Assembly (NCBI RefSeq): GCF_914767665.1
Contig: NC_059504.1
Coordinates: forward strand, 14,882,501 to 14,946,500
DNA from: Harmonia axyridis
Taxonomy: Eukaryota > Arthropoda > Insecta > Coleoptera > Coccinellidae
Length of the DNA stretch: 64,000 bases
Direction of reading: 5' to 3'
The position numbers were made by a program, and so were the translations under genes. Below the pieces are notes generated by a model. It searched no databases. It was not told where the DNA came from and saw only the letters and a list, made by a program, of their open reading frames with translations. Below are positions 44,172 through 55,336 of this stretch, piece by piece; within the stretch, counting starts at the first letter, position 1; the number at the start of each line of letters is the position of its first letter.

Positions 44172-47100
44172 TCAGTCATCGCCAGGAATATCGTCATCAG
44201 TGGTATATTCCGATTCGTGGGCATCATTATCTGCTACCGCTTCATCTGCCGAATCTTCGAATTCCCATTGAGGATGATCCACTATTTCTTTGTGGGCTTC
44301 TTCCACATCTAATTTGATATCTTTCTGCTGGTCAAAACCAACATAAGAGTCTGATCTTAGACAGACTTGGAATACATATTTGTTCGGCCATATGGGAGCT
44401 GTGAACTGAAAAAAAAAAAAGATCATTAATGTGTTATTGCATTTAAAAAGTTCAAACAGAAACACTCAGATACATTAGAAGTGTTGCATCCAGAATTTGT
44501 AATAATCAGCTTTCATAAACAGGTCACCCCACAAAGAAAAAAGTGAAAAAGCTGAATAGCTATAAAGTGAAAATAGTTATTTATAATACAAGTGTAGAGG
44601 TATTGATATTCTTCTGAGTTCAAAATTTAAAAACGTGGCATGAAGTGGCGAGTTCTTTAATGAACTAGAGTTAGAATGAGCCTTCCGTATGAGTATTAAA
44701 CATTATTTCTCTAATGGACTAGTTTAGTGATGTTGATAATACTATATTTGACACGATAGAATTAAAATATAGGGCAAAACTGATAAATCAGTGAAAAAAT
44801 TTTGAAAATCCATCAATAAATGACTGAGAAATAGATTATTTAAATTTACGTATTTTAGCGCGGAACGTCTTTGGTCTGTGACGTCACGGCTCTTGCCTGT
44901 GATCGCTACACCATAAATTACGTTTAAATACTTAGCCGCGCCAAGGCTCTCGCGCCGTTTGTAGTTGTACAGTGTAGTTTTAACTCGAGTTTTGTTTTTA
45001 TGTCACCATAATGGAAGAAGGCTTCGTGAAAGGACAAAGTGACAATTTGCCTAAAATAGATATATTCGCAGTGATGGAGTTTTTTTCTTCATGGTTCAAC
45101 TTATAACGATGATTTATTCAAAAAACGTTTCATAAACAGTTTGTAGTTGAGTGCTGGTTGTTGAAGTCTATCAATGGCAAAACATATTTATGTGAGGAGT
45201 AAAAAGTAAAAAGAGAAAAAAGTAATTTATATGTATGTATATAGGTAGTTATTTCAGCCATCGTGTAACGAACAAAACACGACACTAACGGCACAAGTGA
45301 TTGTACACCAATGAATTCGTAAGCACTCTGCGAATACCAGTCGTCTAGTGTGTGACGTCACGACACTTACACGTACTATGAAATTATTCTTCCAAGCGCA
45401 ACTTCAAAGTCCCATAACTTTTTCATTTCTAGAGATATTTCAATGATTCTTCCACATTTTTGTTTCATTTTACTTAAATTTTTAGAATTAATCCATAACA
45501 AAAAAATGAAAACTAGTCCATTGACTGAACTAATGGAATATTTCCATATTATTTATTTATGCATTGAAAAATGTTGGTTGGCATAACTGTTTCTGTATCA
45601 CAAATTTGACAGATAATAAATGTGCGACAGAACAGTTCCGAGTACCAACATATAATAATGAAATATTACCATGAAATCTGTGTGAAACTGATATATTCCC
45701 GCAGGGTTTTGTTCTACAAGGTGTGGCAGACAATGGATATGCCACAGAATTAGTGAAAGAAAATATTCAATAGAAACATCAGAATGAAGACATAATCAAA
45801 TCACTCACCTTGAGATGAACGACTTCTTGATCTACTAAACTAGTAACATAATAAGGGGCTGTAAGCAAGGTCCTTGATTTCCTGTCACATATGTAAGTCC
45901 ACCAATATTCCTGCTTTTCAGCAGGAAAATAAGGACAATGAACTGGATGTGATGTCTTTGATTTTCCTTCTAAAGATCTCTCACGTTCCCTGATTTTCTT
46001 GAACTTCTCCCATTCCTAAGTTGAAAAAAAAAAAATTAATAATGTCAAAAACGTCCTACTGTCATTCAAGTATCACCTGATCATCGTCATCACTATTTTC
46101 ACTCCTCTGATTATTATCGTTATCTTCATCAGAAGATTTATCTTTGCCATTTTCTCTATCGCTATCATCGGATTCATTTGATAAATCCTCTTTCGAAGCC
46201 TTATCTTTTTCATCTTTGGTCTTGGATTTTTCCTGAGACGGTATGGGAGATTCATCAACATTGTGATTGGTTCTTCCCGACTTATTACTCTGCTTTCCAG
46301 ATTTCTTGCTCTTTTTACCTCCACCTGTACATAAATCGACATATCACTTAACCACTATTTCTTTTTCCTGTGGATTTAGACGCCAATTTTCATGTCTATT
46401 TCTGACAGATGTCTGACACTATTACACAATGCCTTTTTGAAGCTTGTTTCAGAGCTGTCATAGTCAGTGTTCTTCCAGAATTGTGTTGTATCACATTAGA
46501 TTGAAGAGAAATTGTGTTGGCTGACCTGATTTTTTGACATTTAAGTGGGAACAGTACAGTTGAATTTCATGCTGGTGGGCAACAAGCATTTAGGCATGCG
46601 CAATTCAGACCCTTTGGACTAGAAATGGACATGAAAAAGGCCTTGTATCCATTATATTTTGATTTGTTTCCGTGAATAGATGAAAAATTTCACGATTATT
46701 TCAGACTGAAATAAAATTGCAAACCTCTTTTTTGTTTCATCCATGCGGGCCTCTTGTAAAATGGTTCTGAATCTCCATCACCACCAGCAGTCTCTTTGTT
46801 CTCAACTTCTACTCCATTTTCAGTGATGAGACTGTTGTCTTTGGCACTCTCATCACCAAAGAGGCTACTCATGTTTTGACGCGTAAGAGTTACAGTAACA
46901 GTTACAATAGCACCGGCTGTAACTTTTGTGGGGTTCTCATCATCAATGACTAACAGAAAAATTATTCAAATTAGCGTTTTTTATAGTTTAATAACACCAA
47001 GGTGACAAAATGCAGTTAGTAAACATGTAGTGTTGCACAATAAGACTGTCAATTTTATCGTTTACCATTTAAAGGAAAATAGGCTGGTTGACAAAATATT

Positions 47101-50100
47101 CTCATATTTATTGACATTCTTATAGATCTAGCGCTGGTAACCAAACGCAATAAACAATTGGTGTTTCTTCTCTTCTGTCGATGTTATTGTTTGTATATTT
47201 TGATAACTCCTAGAGGTATGTATATCTACCTCTAGAAATAATTGAATCACTTGTGATAAACATGCTCTCACCGACCGACACACATATTATTCTTAAAGAT
47301 AAGATATTCTCGCAAATGTTAAGAACTTTTCCACGCCGATGAATATGGAATTCATCTAAATACACAAACATTCAAATAACATCAACAGAAGAGAAAAAAA
47401 CAGCAATAGTTCTTATTGCTTGCTTACTAGTCATATATCGCACAAAAGCTGTCAGATGTGGAGGGGATTAAACACATAGCTCCGCCCCTCTGGAGTTAAA
47501 AATATAAATACTGCATCAAGATAGGAATCTAGTTGAGTTACAGTCTACGATCTAGAAACCTCTGAAGAGGCTCACCGCAGTAGTAAGAGAAACGTCAGAC
47601 CGATTTTTTAATTAAAACTTGGAATTTTCCAATTGTGTTGAATAATCTGGCAGGAAGCCTTCAACACTATAATTTGGAAGTAGATTTGAAATACAGGAAT
47701 TTGAGAATGTTTTCAAACAGCCTATTGAGAGTTATTTGAAGGATCAACAAATTCTTATTACTACATATGATGGAAATGTGGTTACCTTCGCATTTCACCT
47801 CGAAATCAACATAAGGCATGTTGCCTAATGTCTTCATCACATCTTCATACTGAGAATCCGATAGATTCCTCAAAAGACTACGCCTATCTTCACTCTTCAG
47901 TTGAGCATATTGTTGCAATGTTTTAATATGACGCTTCTTTGACATAAAATGTTTAAGGTTATCTTCATTGATATAGGGAAGTTGCAGTAGAGGCGATTTA
48001 TGTTCCCACATTGCTTGAACAATCATGGGGCATAGTTTCATACAGTTCTCTATTGATTCAATACTAGGAATATGTTGAACTGAAATAGATGAAACAATCA
48101 GATTTTTCAGGTTGTATGAATCATCAATACTCACTTCGTTTAGCATAACCCAGAAGTATCAGTTGATTAACACAATTTACTTGTTCTAGAAGCAAATACG
48201 GACATTTTGCTATAATGTATCTTCGATCCTGTTCAAGCGTTAAAGGATTCAAAGGTATCCTTGTTAAATGTGCATGAATAATAGTTCTCGCCTTTACACT
48301 ATACAATCGGCACATTGGAGGTTCTTTATTTTTTTCTTGAAGGTGAGGTAGTTTTTTGAATAGCTATAAAGTGAAAATAGTTATTTATAATACGTGCAGA
48401 AGGCATTGATGTACTTCCACGAGTTGAACAAGTGTTAGAATGAGCTTTCTGTAGGAGTATTATATATTAATTTCACTGAATTTTTATTAAAATGATTGGA
48501 ATATTCACAGAATATTCAGTGATTTTTGCATTGAAAAATTTCGATTTGCAGAACTGCTTTCTTAATCACAAATTTGACAGATAATAAATAAATCAGTGAC
48601 ATGAGAGTACCGATTAGCGGTCACAGATTATAATAATAATAATGAGTTTAATAATAAATAAAGTAATAGTTTAAGGTTTTAGCTAAGATGTCTAAAAACC
48701 AGGTGTATGGACTGATTAGCTTTTGTTTTGCCAATTTTGAGAATATTAGTTAAGCTTCGTTATGTCAACTGTAGGTAGCGCTATCAACAAATTAAGATTC
48801 TTGTTATTTATTATTTATGAGTTTTGTGCCATTATGTACCTATATATGTATATCTTTCATTATAGTCATGATCTATGAAAGCAATTCTTGTAATTGAAAT
48901 ACCAATAAACTCTCTCTTTCTATTTCAAATATTTGAATTCATTCCAGTAAACGTTTCGTGTTTCACAACTTTGCACGATCATACTCGGTTACACATCGCT
49001 TTTGATTGGTCAGTATCGGGTTTTAATTAATGCATCCAATCAAAATCAACGGAAAAAGATCGAAATGACAAGTATGACATTGCGGCGCCGCCACGAACTA
49101 AAACTAATAGCGTTTTCGACTGGCTGCACCAGTTCGAATTCATTCGAGCTAGTTATGTCATTTAGCACTGAAAAAATTTGAATTGATTCGCACTGGTGCA
49201 GCCAGTCGAATACGCTATAATATTTTCAATTTGGTTAAATGTCATTGCATTCAAAATTTGAGGAGTGCATACACCATGGTTTTAGACATCTTAGTTTTAG
49301 CATCTTCAAAACGTATTCACAATAATTTTTGAATTTATGGATGCAAAAGTTGAGGGATTATTTTCTACAACGAAAATTTCTTGATTTGTTTTATGGAAAC
49401 ATTTCCTTTTGCATTTATTATTTTCATATGCTATTACTATGTTTTCATGACATAACAATTCAAAGGTTCATTCAAAATTTTGTAAAAAGAAATACATGAA
49501 TGAGAATTTGAACAAGAGCACATCTTGACATCAGTTCTTTTTTATTTTTATCTTATTTATGAAGATAATTAATTATTTTTCCCTCATTTTGTTATCATTT
49601 CCAGAATTTCAAGTACAAGAAAATTCTGTTCATAAAAAAAATATCTTCTTTTAATGGACTCACCTGTGGTATTTCCTCATTATCTGTTGGTCGTTCCACC
49701 ACCTCCGAGTTATGACGTTTATCAAACTCAAAACTGGCAGCCAGAATCATTATCACTCTTTTTAAAATCATATTAGGAGTCTTATGGAAGAAGTAATAGT
49801 ACATTTGTGAAGTATCTAATAATACCTGATCTCCAGTAAACTTTATACTTCTGTACCACCAAGTTCCTACCTGAAAGAAATATTGAAATAGTTATGATGT
49901 TAATATAGAAAATATATACAGAGTGTTACCAAATAAGTGGGTAAATTTTTAGGGGGATTTTATGTTGAACATTGAAAGAGATCTTTCATGATATTGAAAT
50001 TATCTCTACACTTTTATGAATGAATCACATTTACTTACAACTATAGGTAAGGCAATCATGAACACTAAAGCATAAAGTCCTAAAACCCAAACACTATTTT

Positions 50101-51068
50101 CTTTTTCTACTATCCATGAGGGAAGTGCTATGCCAAAACTCATTGCTCCTGGACCATCTGGATTTCCATATTTCTCCCAGTTCTTTCTTGCTTCTTCATT
50201 TGTTAGAGCCTAAGAAAAAAGAATCTTATAATAAACCATGGAAGTTAGATAGAAAATAAGAATCAAGGATTTATATTATTTTTTATAAATCCAATAGCAT
50301 CATACAAATTTATGCTTCAGTTAGATTATCACCCAAATTATTGAAAGATCTCATTGCATCCAAATTTGTAATACATTTAATAGTAGAATAATCCCAGTAG
50401 GAGAATCAGTTAGTATTTGAGTATTGTTTTTTTCTTTCTTATTACATTGAAGAGAATATCTTATTAGAAATATTTGTTTTGTAATAATTATGAGAAACAA
50501 TCCAACCTAGTATTAAAATTCGTTTTTTTCTCATATTCACCTGATAAGCTTTAGTTAATTTCATAAATTCCTTGGCATTTCCAGTATCTTTATCTGGATG
50601 CAGAATGAGTGAAAGTTTTCTATATGATTTTTTTATTTCACTTTCTGAAGCTCCCAAAGGTACCCTAAGAATTTCATAGGGATCAAAGTTGGCCATTTCA
50701 TAATCGAACTGAGAAACTTTGTATGCCAAAAAAATTAAAACTACCCAACCAGCTAAAATGGAGAGTTTTATCAAAAAATCTTTTGGTCCTCTCCATGGTT
50801 CTGCATTTTTGAGATATTCTACTTTTTGTATGCATGGTGGGCAGTGACAACGTCTATTTTCCTCTTCTGGATCTGAAGTTATTAAATAAAATTAACAATA
50901 TGTTCCAATTAGTCTAATTAAATAGAAAACATTAACAGTTTTCTAACCTCTTTTCTTCTTCCTTGGCCAATAATAAATTGTTGCCGGTATTAAAATTAAT
51001 GCTAGAAATGAAAGTAGAAAATAGAAAAAAGTCCCTCCACTCTCATCATATTGAAATTTCTGCCCCAT
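44172..51068 (-). CDS. Sec63: SEC63, ER translocon J-domain protein
   Basis: Ten exons: 51068-50948, 50872-50541, 50209-50039, 49870-49664, 48363-48135, 48079-47786, 46949-46725, 46324-46077, 46015-45809, 44405-44172. They sum to 2268 nt, 755 aa (human 760), all phases matching. Three membrane segments: FFYFLLSFLALILIPATIYY, LSILAGWVVLIFLAYKV and VWVLGLYALVFMIALPIVV. Between the last two lies a lumenal J domain (DPYEILRVPLGASESEIKKS) with the HPD motif in ILHPDKD that stimulates BiP. Two Brl (Sec63) domains follow, split by an acidic/lysine-rich insert in exons 7-8. The tail is acidic (DDIPGDD) for Sec62 binding. SEC63 works with Sec61/Sec62 in post-translational import. Introns carry several repeats. 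Confidence 0.95.
44575..45757 (+). repeat. Interspersed hairpin repeat, copy 2, interrupted by a MITE
   Basis: 44575-44712 carries the hairpin part and 45523-45757 the remainder (GCATTGAAAAATGTTGGTTGGCA, CCGAGTACCAACATATAATAAT), as in copy 1. The gap between them is the GGACTAGTTT element at 44713-45522. It lies in the last intron of SEC63. Confidence 0.7.
44713..45522. mobile_element. MITE with AATGGACTAGTT ends
   Basis: Terminal inverted repeats AATGGACTAGTT (44713-44724) and AACTAGTCCATT (45511-45522). Two copies of TGACGTCACG (about 44878 and 45353) sit inside, each in a GTGTGACGTCACG-like context. No coding sequence. It is inserted into hairpin repeat copy 2. Confidence 0.65.
48361..48640 (+). 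repeat. Interspersed hairpin repeat, copy 3, abutting SEC63 exon 5
   Basis: It starts TAGCTATAAAGTGAAAATAG, then TTATTTATAATAC and GCAGAAGGCATTGATGTACTTCCACGAG, as in the other copies; the 3' half is diverged. Read on the minus strand, its edge CTATTTTCACTTTATAG forms the acceptor of SEC63 exon 5 (48363). Confidence 0.65.
48676..49302. mobile_element. MITE with a GATGTCTAAAA inverted end
   Basis: The left end GCTAAGATGTCTAAAAACCA...GGTGTATG (48676-48709) matches the complement of the right end (49269-49302) with few differences over about 34 bases. About 627 bp, non-coding, in SEC63 intron 4. It carries a smaller palindrome at 49107-49218. Confidence 0.65.
49107..49218. mobile_element. 112-bp palindromic mini-element
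   Basis: Arms ATAGCGTTTTCGACTGGC and GCCAGTCGAATACGCTAT extend through TGCACCAGT and its complement for about 33 bases each. Nested within the MITE 48676-49302. Confidence 0.75.
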
Positions 51069-51627
51069 TATGTATATTTAAAATTATCAAACGAGAAAAA
51101 CATTTACACCGACGTGTCACAAAAGTTGGCCAGCACAGAATATTAACATGAACTGAGTAACAGTAATCTGTGATTTAAATTTTGTTCCAAACTTGTAATT
51201 TATCAAATAATGACAACTGGCAGACAGTTTTTTGACAAATTTTAAAGACGTCATTAATTTATTCCAAGGATGAGTAAAATATTAAGATGAGCTGATGAGT
51301 ACGATATCGATTTCAGCGCTAATCAATTTTATCGATTAATTTAGATTTGTTTCATTGAACTTTTTTGCTAAAACACAAATCTCCTAAGTTCTGGATATTA
51401 TGATGTCACCTTGAAATTGTTTAAATTTAGGCGTCCGTAAGCAGTGTAAGCACAATAACATCCAACGGAAAACCTAGAAACTTAGAATTTTCAAGGTATA
51501 TAGATTCACATCGCGAATGCCGAATAAACTAATTTCAAAAATTGAGATTCGCTCGAGATGAAATTTTGCATTTATATATGTAAAATTAAAATATCAGGTT
51601 GAAACTAGTGTTCGCGTAGCTCCGCCT
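51069..51627. other. SEC63 promoter-side intergenic sequence
   Basis: 5' flank of SEC63. AT-rich; no element or TATA box singled out. Confidence 0.4.
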
Positions 51628-52818
51628 AGGTAGGCAATTGCTCTCTTCCGAGGTCAGCACCTTGTCGTGGTTGGAGGGCTTGTAGTAACTGCCTGCTGTA
51701 AAGTAGACAGTGAAACTAAGACTGACGAGAAAATGTAGCGTGGCTAAGCACAGTCCCCTACATTCCTCATACCTCAACAATCCCATGTTCCCACAAACAC
51801 CACATTTCTGCCAATACCTAACCCATCAGTAAGAACATCCCCTTATCTCTACCCCTCCAAGCGACAGGTTCTAGCAGAACGAGCAACACGGGAAGAGAAG
51901 TAGAACAGCCAGCTGGCCGGCCGGCAGGGTCCACCAGAGAGACGCAGAACCGACCAGAAAGAGGCCATAAAGGTAGGTGAAAATCATTGACAGGTCTAGC
52001 AGAAGAAGACACAAGAGGCCGAGAAGAAAGCAAGAAGATGGCTACATTTGGCTGTGAGTACGTGGTAGAATAGGGGTAACTTATGTTTCCGCAGGCGCTA
52101 GTTTAGGACTTTAAGTGTAATTCTCGGTACACTATTCGAGGATACTATGACTTTAACGACCTCGAATCTTAGGAAACGAGGATAACGAAAAAGTATGCTA
52201 GTACTCTGCTCACAGTCAAAACTACTAAACTCCTTCTAAAAACCCCCATCCTTATAACTTCCCTGCACAAACTGAGGCTAATCCTATGCTGTGAGGATTT
52301 GGGGTTTGTGTTAGTTGTGCAAGTTCGCAAGAGCAGGGTCAAGAGGCGTGGAAGATTAAGTTCGAAGGGAGGAGGCTTGCCGATAAAGTCCCTGCGGGGA
52401 ACTACCTAAGGCTTGAGTTCCATAATCAGAGCTATGGAGGAAACCACAGAACGAGGGAGATCATTGACGAGTAGTTGCCTCACGCTTTTTAGGCTACCTG
52501 TTGAATGACTCTACCACCTTCAACGAATTGCTTCTGCCTTATCCCACACTCCTTAGGGCAGGACAACGTGAAATAAGAAGGACATTCCGCCGTAGAGTAC
52601 CAAACCCTTGGTGAGCCGGCCGCACTGAGGCTGAATGCGTAAGAGGAAGGTTTGCGTCCTTGGAACCTTTCTCTACGTGTTTGGCGGATGTGTAATGGAG
52701 GTTTTTAGTGAGTATGCCCTATGGGTATGCCGATAGGTGTTTTACATTTGTCGAGATTTGTTGGGTGTCCATAAGGTGGATTTCTCTCGATAAAAAAAGG
52801 AAAAGGTAGGCAATTGCT
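51628..52818 (+). mobile_element. GC-richer insertion with 15-bp target duplication, probably a non-LTR retrotransposon derivative
   Basis: AGGTAGGCAATTGCT occurs at 51628-51642 and 52804-52818, flanking 51643-52803 (1161 bp). The insert starts CTCTTCCGAGGTCAGCACC and ends in GATAAAAAAAGGAAA, an A-rich tail. The long direct repeats plus A-rich 3' end suggest target-primed reverse transcription. Base composition is clearly richer in G+C than its surroundings and it has no long ORF, so it is a non-autonomous or internally deleted copy. Similarity to RTE-type 5' ends is only an impression. Confidence 0.7.
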
Positions 52819-52869
52819 AGATTTGCGAATGGTTAAAGTCGTCGAAACGCGGGAGTCGACAGAGACTGT

Positions 52870-54060
52870 ACAGGGTGGGCAAATAAGCGGCTATATCTCA
52901 GGATCCACTCATCGTAGAGACTTGCGGTAAAAAAATTTTACTACTAAAGTGTACAAGAGAACACACTGAAAATTATTTTGAAGTTCATACCTCTACCGCT
53001 AGGGGGCGTAATAGCTATCGTTGAGTAGAAAAATGAATTTTACTCGAAAATGTTTCATATGAAGTTGAAGAAAAAATATCATCACTGTAATCCTTGGAAA
53101 ATTCTCTATCTTTTTGAATTGTCACTTTCGATTTTACGACATCAAATAAGGGTAGCTGAAAGGGAGAAAACTTACTGATTGAAATGCCTGCAATGCATTG
53201 TGTAATGTTGAGTTTGGCTCAACATTTTTGAGCAAATTAGATCTTTTCTGAGAGATAATATCTTGTTGATTGAGGACAAAATATAGTCACGATAAATTTG
53301 TTTTTGCTGATTTCGATAGGGGGCGCTAAGTCAGAAGTTCATTGTTTTGTTCATGTTACTTCGAAATTTCAAATGTAATGATAGGATTTTTTTTAACGGA
53401 AACAGAAATTCCATCAAATTTGCATGAAAAAACCTTCAGGTCGCAAAGCGATAGTTTCAGGCGTTCTGAAGTTATGGCCGAAAGAAGATATTCTTCAACT
53501 GATGCACTGCGAAAAACCAAATTGTGTCTTTTGAGTTCTGACAGAAACAGAAATCCCATCAAATTTGTATGAAAAAACCAAAAGGTCGCAAAGCGATAGC
53601 TTCAGGCAAATTGAGACCATGGTCCAAACTGAATTCCATCGAAGCTTGAAATTGTTTTATATTACCATGCAAAATTTCAACTCAACATTTTTATTTTACA
53701 TATAAATGAAAATTTCATATCAAGCGAATCTGTATTTTTTAAATTAGTCAGATTCGGCATTTGAATCTACCCGGAAAAAACTTAATTTCTAGGTTTTCGT
53801 TGGAATGTGTTTGAGGAGGTACATATTAAAAAAATTCAGTGATATAAGGTTTTTGTTTGATTTCAATGAGAATTGGCATTCGGGTTAGGAAAAAAGTGAT
53901 TCCATCAAAATTTCAGCTTTTTCAGAGTTAGTTAAGAGTTCCATCTAATTCATATGCAAAAATGAAACTCCCAGGATTTCAATATTTAGCGTTATATTAG
54001 TCCGATTTCTATAAAATTTAGTATGGGTATTCCAGTAAGAAACTTAGTGTTACACTCTCT
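52870..54060 (+). repeat. ACAGGGTGGGCAAATAAG repeat region
   Basis: The left end at about 52871 reads ACAGGGTGGGCAAATAAG, in the style of the other ACAGGG repeats. Within it, ATCAAATTTG.ATGAAAAAACC followed by AGGTCGCAAAGCGATAG occurs twice, offset by about 148 bases (near 53410 and 53558). The right end was not found. No gene. Confidence 0.45.
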
Positions 54061-54334
54061 GGCAGTATTTTTTTATTACTTTTATTTCCAATAAAAAAAT
54101 ATACAAAACACAATGAGAAAAAAATTATAATACATATTGATGTTAGGTAAAACTTGAAAATACTTTTCTGGCAAAAGAGTCATTAAAACATAATACAACA
54201 TAAGGCACTTATCTTTTAATGAGGTCCTTATATCCGATAATGCATCAGTTAACTAATCGTGTAAAGAAAAATTTTCCATCTTAAAATAATACATTTCGAA
54301 AAATTCATAATATGTCATGAATATTAATTTGAAT

Positions 54335-54793
54335 ACAGGGTTTTCCTTAATTGGAGGTACAAAGGAAAATGAGAGATTCTTTGGATAATTTTATGGAAAA
54401 AGGTTTTACCAATTCTCACCCTTCTATTATAGATTGGGAATAAGTACCAAAACCTATAATTAATTTATTCATCACAGCATGCAAAATGGATCTTCACAAT
54501 AATTTGGATTTTGCTGAAGATTAATAGAGAACTGTTTGATTTTTTTTCTCAAAATCGGTCAGCTACGACAAAACTACAAAAAACCAAAAATTGTAGTAAT
54601 GGACCAAAGTTTCTTTTCACATTTTTCTACCAGTGGGCCACAAAAAAAAAATCCGGAGGAAAGAAGCAGGCACTGTTCCAGAAAAAATATCACCCTGAAG
54701 ATTTGCATTCAAAACGTTTATACTCCTTTTTTTCTTAAAATTATTCAAGGAATCACTCATTTTCCTTTGTACCTACAATTTGGAACACCTTGT
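54335..54793. mobile_element. MITE with ACAGGGTTTTCC ends
   Basis: The left end ACAGGGTTTTCCTTAATTGG, with GGTACAAAGGAAAATGAG, and the right end CTCATTTTCCTTTGTACC...GGAACACCTTGT are complementary over about 45 bases. TA lies at both flanks. 459 bp, non-coding; same family as 36319 and 57319. Confidence 0.75.
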
Positions 54794-55336
54794 ATATTAG
54801 CAGCCCGTTAAAGGAACTATTATTTCGTAACCAAAAAAGCCTTATACTAATATTGATCTTAAGATTTATATATACTCCGGTCCAGGGACCACAAGTATGT
54901 ACAAGTTTAAAATGAGATAAGCAATATACTGAGAATAACATCAACACAATCCAATAACAAGAAAATTCATTTGAATTATCTTTTTTCTTACAGCTTTTCT
55001 TTTGCATATTTCTTTTGTCAAAATGATTTATTTTAAAAATCCAATCTATTAGGATATCAATATCTTTAAACTTCTTCAATATTCAGTTGAGAATATTGAA
55101 ATTGAATTTTAAGATTTGTAATACAACTGTAATCGAGGTCTGAAATAAATGATTATTAAATAATTCAGATGGTTAATTTCTGAATCCTTCCATTCATTCA
55201 ATCATATGTTGGCTCTAAGAGAATCTATTTTCAAACAAAAATTATGACTAGAATCTGTTCAAAATTATAAATCATTAATGTTGTGTAGATGTGGCGTTCA
55301 AAATTCTCTTCAATACTGTTTGAGATATATACAGTT
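54794..55336. other. 3' flank of the sulfatase-like gene
   Basis: AT-rich intergenic and probably 3' UTR sequence. Nothing else recognised. Confidence 0.45.

Noticed and set aside
47562..47596. Second hammerhead-like string CTGAAGA...GAAACGTC
   Set aside because: No convincing stem II between the boxes, unlike the copy at 35719-35750.
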